From Theropithecus gelada (Eukaryota > Chordata > Mammalia > Primates > Cercopithecidae), in contig NC_037673.1 of assembly GCF_003255815.1 (NCBI RefSeq), positions 175,528,045-175,592,044 on the forward strand: a stretch of DNA of 64,000 nucleotides, given 5' to 3'. Both the position numbers and the translations under genes were made by a program. The notes beneath the pieces are model-generated. The model did not search any database. It was not told where the DNA came from and saw nothing but the letters and a program-made list of their open reading frames with translations. Below, piece after piece: positions 22,470 through 31,722 of this stretch; positions within the stretch are counted from its first letter, which is position 1, and every line of letters begins with the position of its first letter.

Positions 22470-23592
22470 GGGCACAGGTTCGGCCTCCCACCTGCCCAGA
22501 CTCACCAGAGACGCTGGCTGTGGGCAGAGATGACCTGGAGCCAAGAGCTGTGGTGCAGCGGGGAGAGGCTGGGCCCCCCGCCATGCCTTCGTGGTGGGGC
22601 TGTTGCCAGATTCCAGCTGGAAACAAAGACCCTCCAGGCCCAGCCCTGGAGGAAGAAAGAGGCATTAGAGAATGGGGCGGGTGAAAATGTGCAGAGGCCC
22701 CGAAGCCTCCTTTCCAGCCAGTGACGCCAGGAAGCACCAGGGGCAGCAGCAGACAGGCCATGGTGTCCTCTGAGACTGGGTGAGGCTCTATGGCCCGAGT
22801 GCTTGACACAGAACCAGGCACACAGGGCCACCCCCAGCAGATGTGCTTTACTCCACCTGCTCTCAGAACCTGGAACCTGCATGTTCCTATTCTTTGGATG
22901 AGGTGACAATCCTTAGCTCCATAGCTCAGTGGTGCACGTCAACGTGGTAAGGGAGGTTCAGTGCCCAGCCCAGTGCCTGGCACCCGAGGCTGCTCACCAC
23001 AGCCTGGGGATGCATGCTTCCAGGTGCCACCATCGTCCTCATGGCTGGCACCCTCAGTATCCACGTCAACTCCTATCCCTGCACCCAGCGCCCTGGTGCT
23101 GTCTCCAAAGCCTGGAACTGATCTCTTTATGTCCTTGCTGAAAACCTGCCTGTGCCTCCCCACGTCCCGCACTGTCAAGGGCAACTTTCTTAGCCTGACA
23201 TACAAGGCCTGTTACTCACCCTGGCCAGGCTTCCTGGACACGCCATCAATGACAGCTCCACAAGCCCTCCTGTTCTCCAAGCACAGAAGCTTCATGCCCT
23301 GGTCTTCCTGACCTCTGTGTCACTGACTGGGCTGGGGCCTTCATGCACACATCAGGGAGACAGTAGAGCAGCGAGAGTTTGGGCTTCAGGCATGGATTCA
23401 TATCCACCGACTGCTGACAGTCTCGGGCAGAGCAGCTGCCTGCCTGCTTCTCAGATCCCTGATATAGAAAGCAAGGGGCCGTGATGACAGCATAAAAGCA
23501 TGTGTCAGCCACACACAGGCTTCCCACCACTGCCTCTGCCCTTCACATCACTGTTGCCTTTCCCCTAGTTCCCCCAACTGAACAATTTCCCG
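22470..23592. other. Spacer of the inverted duplication, unassigned
   Basis: About 1.1 kb between the inverted arms. No repeat family or exon recognised; part of 23340-23460 resembles a worn MIR but not convincingly. Confidence 0.35.
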
Positions 23593-23924
23593 GCTGGTTT
23601 CGATGCTGAGCTCTGGGATGACCTTCACCCTACAGTCCTACAGTTCACACACTATGGATGCCTGAAGGGACAGGTGTCCCCGTTTCTGAAACCCACCGAG
23701 CAGCCTTGATTGGGGAGCATCCTCTGTCCATCTCATGCCCCCTGTCCTTGTCCCGCACCCTGGTTCTGGTTCTGCTGCCTCCTCGGCATGCTGCCACTGC
23801 CTGCTAAGTGGATGTGAATATTTTCCCAAACAATCAGGCAGGGTCTGGTGCATTCTTTCCTGGAACAAGGAAGACTTGTGGTCACATTCAGGACATTCAA
23901 TCCTTGTCCTAAATTCCCGACATA
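23593..23924 (-). repeat. Right arm of an inverted duplication
   Basis: Reverse complement partner of 22168-22469. The weaker match may extend a further 20-30 bp outward to about 23950. Divergence is scattered substitutions plus two small indels, so the duplication is old rather than an assembly artefact. Confidence 0.93.
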
Positions 23925-24089
23925 GAGTAGGACTTAAGACAGCACATTGCGTGTCGCTGGTCCCAGGGATTTCTCAAGCAACTTCAGTGGGTCTAACCAG
24001 AGTGAGCCTCGGAGTTCCTGGGACAGAAAGTCCCTCTCTCCCGTGAGTGCCTCAGGAACACAAAACACTTTTCTCCAGGAGGCAGCTGT

Positions 24090-24350
24090 GTGCAGGTAGG
24101 TGGCTGGCAATGGCGCAGTTACTTGCCTCTGTGGTGGGGACCAGGCTAAGGATGAATCCAGTAGCAGAACCAAGAGAATCCCAGAGGAGGACTGGAGCTG
24201 GTTCTTGGTGACATCATTTGAATGGCTGGATCAAGCCTCACCTGCAGCCAGCAAGATGACCTCTGGCCTTGTCAGGAACAGGAACCAATCAATTCCCTTT
24301 AGAGTTGAAGCCAGTTTAAGTGGATTTCTGTTACTTACAATGCAGATGCA
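24090..24350 (+). mobile_element. Ancient interspersed repeat, sense (family also at 9070 and 58785)
   Basis: Contains TGGATCAAGCCTCACCTGCA near 24226, CCAATCAATTCCCTTTAGAG near 24285 and GCCAGTTTAAGTGGATTTCT near 24310, the order of a common old LTR-like repeat. Family not named. Confidence 0.55.
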
Positions 24351-25705
24351 TAGTGGACACTGCTGCCTCACCCAGGCTTGCGCATGGCACACACGCAGTC
24401 AATGGTACCTATTCCAGGAAGCTCGACTTGCGGTCAGAAGGCAGATGTCTTCTTTGCCCACCCCTGTCCCATCTACATCCTTGAATTCTCAAGAAAGAGA
24501 CTATTTTCAGGCACCCTTGCATGCTCAGAACCTTGGTGTGGTATGCCCAACACATACCAGTGCTCAAACACGTCAGCCGAATGAATGGTCACTCCGGGAT
24601 GCAAGCAATGTGAAATTCAAAAGTAGTGAGCACGTCAAAGTTCAGCCTGCGTGCCAATTCCTCCTCAGCCCCTCAGCATCCAGGAGAATATCAAGGTGTA
24701 CTAGAGGATTCTGAAGAGGAGAGTTTAGGGTGCATTTATTTGGAGAGAGCCTTTGGTATGCTGTGCACACTCCTCTTCCAAGGAGGAAGCATGGGGTGCC
24801 ACCTCCCTCACCTCTAGCCTCCTGAGAGTGCTCCCATGGTGTCACGTGGAGGCCCTGCACACTGAGAGCTGGGGTCTGCTTCCCACATGGGAGCCAGTGT
24901 CAGCGGAGTTAGACCCAGAACCGACTGCGGCACTGTGCTCGGCCTACCTCCCAGAGTCCCATGGGGCCGAGGATGCAGGATGCTCCTGAGGCCCTCAGCC
25001 TAAGCAGATATGAGGACTCCACGAGGGGGCTGCATGCAATGAACTTGCAGAAGAAAACTGAGGCTGAGGACACCAGAGGGGCCTGAAGAAGAGGAGACAC
25101 ATCAGCCCTATCGCAGGAGTTGCAGGTGAAAAACGCCAGCAGGGAACCTTCGAGGAACCATGGAGCGGTCCCTTGAGAGAGGCAGTTTCCCACACCCCCA
25201 GGCCGACAGGAAGCGGCCCACCTGCCGGCAAGGGAGGACTCCAGATGGAGAAACAGAACGGCGGCCCCACCACGAGGGGGCATGCAGGCACATTGGGAGT
25301 CTAGGCCATTCTCGTGAGCTGGACATGCTTATTTCTGAATGGCAGCTGTGAGAGCCTCTTGCCTGAGCATGAGCTGAAAGGTGCTGGGACCAGGCCAGTT
25401 TTCACATGGGGAGGGTGACAGCTTCTCCAACCAAATGCATTATAAGGGGCCAGTGGGAGAAAGGTCGTTGTGTTTCGATCATTGCGGGGGGTGTTTGCTC
25501 CCCGATCCAGACGAACACACGTTTGGCTCCCACCGGCGGTAAGTGAGTGTGCCTGTGGCTCAGGCTCCTGCCAGCGCGGCGTTTTACAACATGCATCTCT
25601 TTTTTTTTGTAACTTAATAACTGTGCAAGGTGATAATGCCTTATTGGTTGCCATTTCTTTAAGGACTTACAAACTGAAACACTTATTTAGACACTAGTTC
25701 TTGGT
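24351..25705. other. Unassigned sequence
   Basis: 1.35 kb without a recognisable repeat, exon or RNA gene. Confidence 0.3.
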
Positions 25706-25713
25706 GTGTTTCC

Positions 25714-26036
25714 TTTTTTTATTATTTTTATTTTTATTTATTTATTTATTTTTGAGATGGAGTCCCGGTCTGTTACCCAGGCTGGAGTGAAGTGGCACGA
25801 TCTCGGCTCACTGCAACCTCCGCCTCCTGGGTTCAAGGGATTCTCCTGCCTCAGCCTCCCAAGTAGCTGGGATTACAGGTGCACACCACCACGCCCAGAT
25901 AATTTTTTTGTAGTTTTAGTAGAGATGGGATTTCTCCATGTTGCCCAGGCTGGTCTTGAACTCCTGACCTCAAGTGATCCACCCGCCTTGGCCTCCTAAA
26001 GTGCTGGGATTACAGGAGTGAGCCACTGCACCTGGC
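25714..26036 (-). mobile_element. Alu SINE, antisense
   Basis: Begins with a T/TTTA-rich tail, then GAGATGGAGTCCCGGTCTGT, and ends GAGCCACTGCACCTGGC. The direct repeat TGTTTCCTTTT lies on both sides (about 25707-25717 and 26043-26053). Confidence 0.96.
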
Positions 26037-26234
26037 TTGGTTTGTTTCCTTTTAAACAACGTCCGTTTTCACTTGCTTTGAACACTTTTTTCGGGAGAAT
26101 GAGAGTTCTAACAAGCCCTCACACTGATGTCAGTTCTCCCCATCGTCTTTATCGAGCTCGTTATCTCCCATCTGTGGCTGCTTTTCTCTTGATTATGTTC
26201 CATTCCTTTATGTGGCTCTTACCAGGACCCCTGC

Positions 26235-26385
26235 CCCATGGATGGGCCAAGGCACGGGCTCTGAGACCGCCAGCCTGAGCTCAAGACCAGTTCACATGCT
26301 GCTCCAGGATTTCAGGCCAGGTCCTTATCTCCCTCACCAAGGGCCAAGAGCCTCATCTGTTAAGTGGAAATAGTAGGCGATGTCC
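26235..26385 (+). mobile_element. MIR-like SINE fragment, sense
   Basis: GGGCTCTGAGACCGCCAGCC near 26256, GGCCAGGTCCTTATCTCC near 26314 and CCTCATCTGTTAAGTGGAAA near 26351 follow MIR order with heavy divergence. Confidence 0.55.
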
Positions 26386-26529
26386 ACGAGCAGTAGAAAG
26401 AACAGCCTTCACACGACTCAGCGCTCCACGTGGCTCACTGCTCCACGCGCAGCTTCTGACACTGCCGAGCATTTTCAACAGCTGTGTCTCAGCCTCACAA
26501 CTGTGACCTATGGTTCTTTCTTCCAGAGT

Positions 26530-26700
26530 TGAGATGACATGCAACTACTTTTCCTTGTAATTTTTAAAATTTCTGTTTAAATCATCAGGAATTCATCGTG
26601 ATGTCTGGGATAGGATATGGATTAAAATTTCTTTTTCTCTAGATTAAAATCCAGTTTTCCCATCTACGTTTATTTAATAGCTTCCCCATATAGAAAGAAA
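26530..26700 (-). mobile_element. Old L1 fragment, antisense
   Basis: GGAATTCATCGTGATGTCTG near 26588 and CCAGTTTTCCCATCTACGTT near 26651 match an antisense L1 ORF2 word order. Diverged; low confidence on limits. Confidence 0.5.
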
Positions 26701-27299
26701 TGACCTTGTAAATTCAGTTGCAAACCTGGAACTTGCTTGACGATTCATGGATTTCTTTGGACCTCTGCTGCAGAGATTCGTGTTAAAACCACACTCCTCA
26801 GATCACAGCTTTTGCTAACACAGATGCGTGTTCACAGACACCTCTGACTTCTTTTTTCCCACTTAATTTTTCCCATCTTCTCATATCATCCCGCCCACGA
26901 CCTCTACAGGTGCTTTCCCCTAAGTCTGGTCTCCTTAAGGACGCATGCTTCCCTGTGAAGTACTTGGGGTGCCACTGTGTATGTGTTGTTGACTTGCACA
27001 AACAATGTGATTCTCTGACTCCCTTCCATTTCACTTCTCTGTTGTAGCATTGTTTTTGAGCTCTGTCCATAGAACCACAGAACAGCAGATTCAGGGTTTC
27101 CTCCCCTGTGTATTTCATAGTACACCACAGCTTGCATCCATGTTGAACCTGGCAATGAACCCAGAGTTCATCTCCAGCCCTGCTCTCAGAATCAATGCCA
27201 CACATAAAAAGCCTAGTTATGCACACTCCTGCAGGCATGCTTCCTCTGACCCAGCAATGCTAGAGAGGTGATCACTAAATGCTGCTCAATTAATCGCCC

Positions 27300-28262
27300 G
27301 GAGGAACGTTCCCGTCGATTGTGCCTGATGTTCTAGCACACATGCACATTGCTGTTTGGAATCACCCACCTTCTCAACGTCACCACCCTGATGGATGGAC
27401 AGTGGCATCTCACTGTTGCTTTAATTTGCATTTCTTTGTCCACGGATGTGTTTGAGTCTCTTCAAACACTTGCTAGCCATTTGGGCATCCCCTTCTGAAA
27501 ACCACCTCGTCTTTTCCTTTCTCATTTTTCTACTGAGTTACTAGTCTCTTTGTATTGATCAGCAGGAGAGCTTTCTATATTCTAATAGTAATCCCTTAGC
27601 ATTTGTAGGCATCACAAGTGTCTCTTCTCAGTTTGCCTTCTGTTGGCATGGGCTGTGGTGTTCTTTTCTTTTCTTTTCTTTCTTTTTTTTTTTTTTGTGA
27701 GACGGAGTTTCGCTCTGTCGCCCAGGCTGGAGTGCAGTGAGGCGATCTCGGCTCACTGCAAGCTCTGCCTCCCGGGTTCATGCCATTCTCCTGCCTCAGC
27801 CTCCCGAGTAGCTGGGACTACAGGTGTCCGCCACCACGCCCAGCTAATTTTTTGTATTCTTAGTAGAGACGGGTTTCACTGTGTTAGCCAGGATAGTCTC
27901 GATCTCCTGACCTTGTGATCCGCCCACCTTGGCCTCCCAAAGTGCTGGGATTACAGGCGTGAGCCACCGCGCCCGGCCGGGATGTGGTGTTCTTTACTAA
28001 ACAGATAGTCGTGATTTTGATTTAGCCAAATCCATTCATTTTTCAGCCCTGGTTTGCATGTGGGGAGTTTTGCTTAAGAAAACTTTCCCCTGCTCTAGGT
28101 CACCGAGGTGTTATCCTGAGTATTCATTGATCAGCTCTGAAGCTTTTTCTTCCATCTGTAGGCTTTTAATCCAGCTGGGGGCCACCTGGGATACTGGGGT
28201 GAAGTGAAAGTCTGGCTTCAAAGGGAGCCGGTTTTCCCAGCCTCGTTCACTAAACAACCAAC
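27300..28262 (-). mobile_element. Old L1 (L1M-type) fragment, antisense, interrupted by an Alu
   Basis: CTCACTGTTGCTTTAATTTG near 27410 and GCATTTCTTTGTCCACGGAT near 27429 are the antisense L1 3' part. After the Alu, TTTTGATTTAGCCAAATCCA near 28015 and AAGAAAACTTTCCCCTGCTC near 28075 continue in register to about 28262. No intact frame. Confidence 0.8.
27666..27979 (-). mobile_element. Alu SINE (AluY-like), antisense
   Basis: Begins with a TTTTC/T tail and GTGAGACGGAGTTTCGCTCT and ends CCACCGCGCCCGGCC, close to consensus. The direct repeat TGTGGTGTTCTTT flanks it at about 27654-27666 and 27982-27994. Features such as GCAAGCTCTGCCTCCCGGGT suggest the younger Y class. Confidence 0.96.
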
Positions 28263-28539
28263 CTTGCCCTTTCCCTTTGTGCTGCCACCTCCATCGAGTT
28301 TCTGTCTACCCCAGGTCTGTTTTGAGCTCTGTGTTCCACGGTCCTGACGCCCTGGCCTGTGTGGTTCCCAGGACCACAGACTCTGTAACATACCGTGGTG
28401 CCTGCTCAGGAGTTGCTCTGCCCCTTCTCTGCTCCTGTTGTTCAAAATTGACTTAGTTTTTTGTGTTCGCCCATTTGAGCTGCTATTTAAAAAGTACCAT
28501 AAACAGGGTAGCTAATAAACAACAGAAATTTTTCTGTTT

Positions 28540-28706
28540 TTCTTTTTTTTGAGACAGTCTCACTCTGTGGCCCAGGCTGGAATGCAGCGGCATGATCTTT
28601 GCTCACTGCAATCTTGGCCTTCTGGGCTCAAGCGATTCTCCCACCTCAACCTCTTGAGCAGCTGGAACTACAAGCACGTCCCATCATGCCTGGCTAATTT
28701 TTAATT

Positions 28707-28745
<39 letters not shown>

Positions 28746-28866
28746 TTGTAGAGGCACGGTTTCGCCTTGTTGCCCAGACTAGTATCCAACTCCTGGGCTC
28801 GAGCAATCCACCTGCCTTGGCCTTCCAAAGTTCTGGGATTACAGGTATGGGCAACTGTGCCCAGCC
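28540..28866 (-). mobile_element. Alu SINE, antisense, with internal (TTTA)n expansion
   Basis: GAGACAGTCTCACTCTGTGG at the start and GGGCAACTGTGCCCAGCCT at the end. The middle A-rich linker has grown into about ten TTTA units at 28705-28748. Divergence suggests an older Alu. Confidence 0.94.
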
Positions 28867-28934
28867 TACAGCAAAAAAATGTTGCTCACAGTTCTGGAGG
28901 CTGGCACGTCCGAGATCAAGGTGCTGGTAGTTTC

Positions 28935-29235
28935 TTTTTATTTTATTTTACTTTTTTTTTTTTGAAACGGAGTCTCGCTTCGTCACCCAGGCTGGAGGGC
29001 AGTGGCACGATTGCAACCTCTGCCTCCCAGGTTCATGCGATTCTCCTGCCTCAGCCTCCCCAGTAGCTGGGATTACAAGCATGTGCCATCACACCTGGCT
29101 AATTTTTGTAGTTTTAGTAGAGATGGGGTTTCACCATGTTGGCCAGGCTGGTCTCGAACTCCTGACGTCAAGTGATCTGCTCACCTCAGCCTCCCAAAGT
29201 GCTGGGATTATAGGAGTGAGTCATTGCACCTGGCC
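28935..29235 (-). mobile_element. Alu SINE, antisense
   Basis: T-rich tail, then GAAACGGAGTCTCGCTTCGT; ends TCATTGCACCTGGCC. The 17-bp duplication AAGGTGCTGGTAGTTTC (28918-28934) is matched by AAGGTGCCAGCAGTTTC (29236-29252). Confidence 0.96.
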
Positions 29236-29521
29236 AAGGTGCCAGCAGTTTCAGTGTCTGGTGAGACCACGTCCTCATAGGCCTCCTCACTGTGTCCCCA
29301 CGTGGTGGAGGGGCAAGGCCACTCTCTGAGCCTCTTGTACAAGGACACTCGTCCCATTCAGGAGGGCAGCACCCTCACGACCTCATCACCTCCCAAATAC
29401 CTCTCCTTTCCCATTTTTCTACTGGGTTAGTTTCTACTGGCCCCACTTCCTAATCCCATCGCAGCGGGGACTAAGCAGTAGCATGTGAATTTTGGGGGGA
29501 CACAAACATTCAGTTATAGCA

Positions 29522-29680
29522 TTTTTCTTACACCTTGATCCTTCCACATAAATTCACAGTGCGTTTATTCATTTCCTCAACAATTTCAGCTAAAATTTTG
29601 ATCAGGATTATATTTAATGCATAGGTGAATCTGGTACAGTTGGGAACCTGTAACATTAAAGCATCGCTTCATTTAATGAT
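29522..29680 (-). mobile_element. Old L1 scrap, antisense (tentative)
   Basis: AAAATTTTGATCAGGATTAT near 29593 resembles antisense L1 ORF2. The match is short, so this is tentative. Similar AT-rich sequence follows the split Alu at 30469-30690. Confidence 0.4.
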
Positions 29681-29909
29681 GACTGCAGCTATGTTCTTTT
29701 TTTCTTTTTTTTTTTTTTTTTAAGAAGGAGTCTCGCTCTGTTGCCCAGGCTGGAGTGCAATGGTATGATGTCGGCTCACTCCAAGCTCCGCCTCCTGGGT
29801 TCACGCCATTCTCCTGGCTCAGCCTCCCGAGTAGCTGGTACTACAGGTGCCTGCCACCACGCCCAGCTAATTTTTTTGTATTTTTTAGTAGAGACAGGGT
29901 TTCACCGTG

Positions 29910-30335
29910 GTTTTTTTTTTTTGTTTTTTTTTTGTGTGTGTGAGCCACGGTTTATTTGTAAACTAAAGGAAATGGTAGATTATCATGAAGATTATAGATA
30001 AGAATATGAAACAAACAGCACGTAGTAGCTGCTTGGCAAATGTTAGTTGCCTTCCCTCCCTTTTCCCCCACTGCATTCATTTGTAATGCCTTTTTTAAAA
30101 AAATGATAATAAGAGTAATTATAATTGGCACAGGTTGCTTTATGAGCTAAATATGTTACAGATCAATAATATATAATGTCTGGCCGGACGCGGTGGCTCA
30201 TGCCTGTAATCCCAGTACTTTAGGAGGCCGAGGCGGGCAAATCACAAGGTCAGGAGTTCGAGACTAGCCTGGCCAATATGGCGAAACCCCCATCTCTACT
30301 AAAAAGACAAAAAAATTAGCCAGGCTTGGTGGTGA
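29910..30335 (-). pseudogene. 5'-truncated processed retrocopy of a polyadenylated RNA, inserted in an Alu
   Basis: Read on the minus strand, this is an AT-rich stretch ending in AATAAA (complement at 29951-29956), about 17 nt of sequence, then an A tail of about 23 nt with one interruption. It is bounded by a 16-bp duplication of the host Alu: ACAGGGTTTCACCGTG at 29894-29909 and ACAGGGCTTCACCATG at 30336-30351. Poly(A) signal, tail and duplication are the marks of L1-driven retrotransposition of an mRNA or other Pol II transcript. The source looks like a 3' UTR: no reading frame is visible, there is a MIR-like block (30095-30180) and an Alu piece at its 5' end. The parent gene is not identifiable by eye. 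Confidence 0.85.
30182..30335 (+). mobile_element. Partial Alu carried inside the retrocopy
   Basis: Starts GGCCGGACGCGGTGGCTCAT and stops after AATTAGCCAGGCTTGGTGG, where the retrocopy ends. It is antisense in the retrocopied transcript, so its loss of the right half reflects 5' truncation of the retrocopy. It faces the antisense Alu piece at 30336-30446 head to head. Confidence 0.9.
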
Positions 30336-30796
30336 ACAGGGCTTCACCATGTTAGCCAGGATGGTCTCGATCTCCTGACCTCGTGATCTGCCCGCCTCGG
30401 CCTCCCAAAGTGCTGGGATTACAGGCGTGAGCCGCCACGCCTGGCCTACGACTCCAGCTCTGTTCTTTACTGGAATGTTCCATGTTTTATAGAAAAGTCG
30501 TGTGTATTCTTTGTTATGTGGACTCTAGGATGCGTTTTAGGTTTTCAGGTATTGCAAATGACTTTTTTTCAATGTATTGGTCACTCTTCATTAACAACTT
30601 GTTCCTATGAAGCACTTCACAGTGTTTTTGAAATATTAGCATTTTTATAGTACATTTGCTGTATGTTTCTTTACTCCGTTTTTCAGTAAAGATAATTTAT
30701 TTGGCGGCCAGTGTCTCATCATCGATGAGACTAGTGGAGGGTTTAGACCAGCTATTTGTGGTTTGTGTGAAGAGAACTGTATAAATTTGTAGTCCA

Positions 30797-30809
30797 GGGG
30801 AAATTCCCC
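30797..30809. promoter_or_regulatory. Symmetrical NF-kB-like site
   Basis: GGGGAAATTCCCC is palindromic around a central base and fits the kB consensus GGGRNWYYCC. The match is exact; binding is inference only. Confidence 0.4.
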
Positions 30810-30937
30810 TGTTACCTCAAAACTTGAAAAGGCAGTAGCGTGGTAAGTACTGATTCTCTGACGAGACTATGAAGCAAGACGTCTGTACTTTCCAGTGCCC
30901 AAATTCAATCAATAATAGAGAGAACAGCCTAACACGA

Positions 30938-30952
30938 GGGCGGGGCGGGGCG
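30938..30952. promoter_or_regulatory. Tandem GC boxes (Sp1-like)
   Basis: GGGCGGGGCGGGGCG contains two overlapping Sp1-type GC boxes about 140 bp downstream of the kB-like site. No TATA box or start codon context makes it a proven promoter. Confidence 0.4.
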
Positions 30953-31483
30953 TGGTGAAGCTCCCGCTTGTACTCCTGGGCGTGCTGCCTCTCACCACTC
31001 TCTGCATTCGCCGTCCAGAAAGCGCCATGACTTCGTTTTCAGTTGGCTGTGGCACTGGTGTAGAGAGAAGCTGGTGGGCTGGTGAGTTGACCACATATCC
31101 AGCAGCCTTGCCGAGGCTCCCTGCTAGTTGTTACCTTGCCTGCTGATTCCACGGGTTTGTGTGATGTTATCATCTGCAAGGAATGAGGCCTTATCTTTTC
31201 CCTTCTGATCCTGAGGGGTCTTCTGCCACTGTCATCCCTCAGAGCCTCAGTCCCCCCCTTAGTAGTGCACTGGGCCCATATGGACTTACAGTGAGAAGAT
31301 TCGTCTTCACCAGGACTCCTGGGGCAGTAGGCTTTTGGGGTGTCGCAGTCATGAAGTTAAGAAACTTTCTGTCTACTCTTAGTTTCCTGAGAGCTTTCAA
31401 AAGTCATATATAAGCACCGAACTGTGGTTTTCTCAATCTATGAAGACACTTGAAATCAGCATTCGTAAAAACATATTTAAAAA

Positions 31484-31722
31484 TGGACCAGACGCGGTGG
31501 CTCATGCGTGTAATCCAGCAATTTGGGAGGCCGACGTGGGCAGATCACCTCAGGTTAGGAGTTCAAGACCATCCTGGCCAACATGGTGAAACCCCGTCTC
31601 TACTAAAAATACAAAAAATCAGCCGGGTGTGATGGCGGGTGCCTGTAATCCCAGCTACTTGGGAGGCTGACGCAGGGAGGATTGCTTGAACCCAGGAGGT
31701 GGAGGTTGCAATGAGCTGAGAT
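31484..31722 (+). mobile_element. 3'-truncated Alu without its own A-tail, sense
   Basis: The Alu runs from a worn GGACCAGACGCGGTGGCTCA to GCAATGAGCTGAGA and stops about 45 bp before the normal end. The direct repeat ACATATTTAAA lies at 31471-31481 and 31725-31735, immediately at both edges. Confidence 0.9.

Larger units (their letters stand above)
28463..29521 (-). mobile_element. MaLR LTR, antisense, with two Alu insertions
   Basis: Pieces at 28463-28539, 28867-28934 and 29236-29521 join into one antisense MLT1/MST-type LTR: TTGAGCTGCTATTTAAAAAG, CACAGTTCTGGAGGCTGGCA, CTTGTACAAGGACACTCGTC and TTTGGGGGGACACAAACATT in order. Confidence 0.85.
29700..30446 (-). mobile_element. Alu SINE, antisense, split by a retrocopy
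   Basis: The first part (29700-29909) runs from the T tail through GTAGAGACAGGGTTTCACCG. The second (30336-30446) resumes with CAGGGCTTCACCATGTTAGC and ends near GCCACGCCTGGCC. Flanking 19-bp duplications GACTGCAGCTATGTTCTTT (29681-29699) and GACTCCAGCTCTGTTCTTT (30450-30468) show that the two parts are one insertion. Confidence 0.93.
30469..31470. other. Unassigned block with promoter-like motifs
   Basis: 30469-30690 is AT-rich and may be old antisense L1. From 30700 the sequence matches no family I know. It has an 8-bp-stem hairpin (GTCTCATC at 30713-30720, GATGAGAC at 30724-30731), a symmetrical NF-kB-like site, and a double GC box. No open frame longer than about 75 codons. It could be an unlisted LTR, an old pseudogene or a regulatory region. 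Confidence 0.35.
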
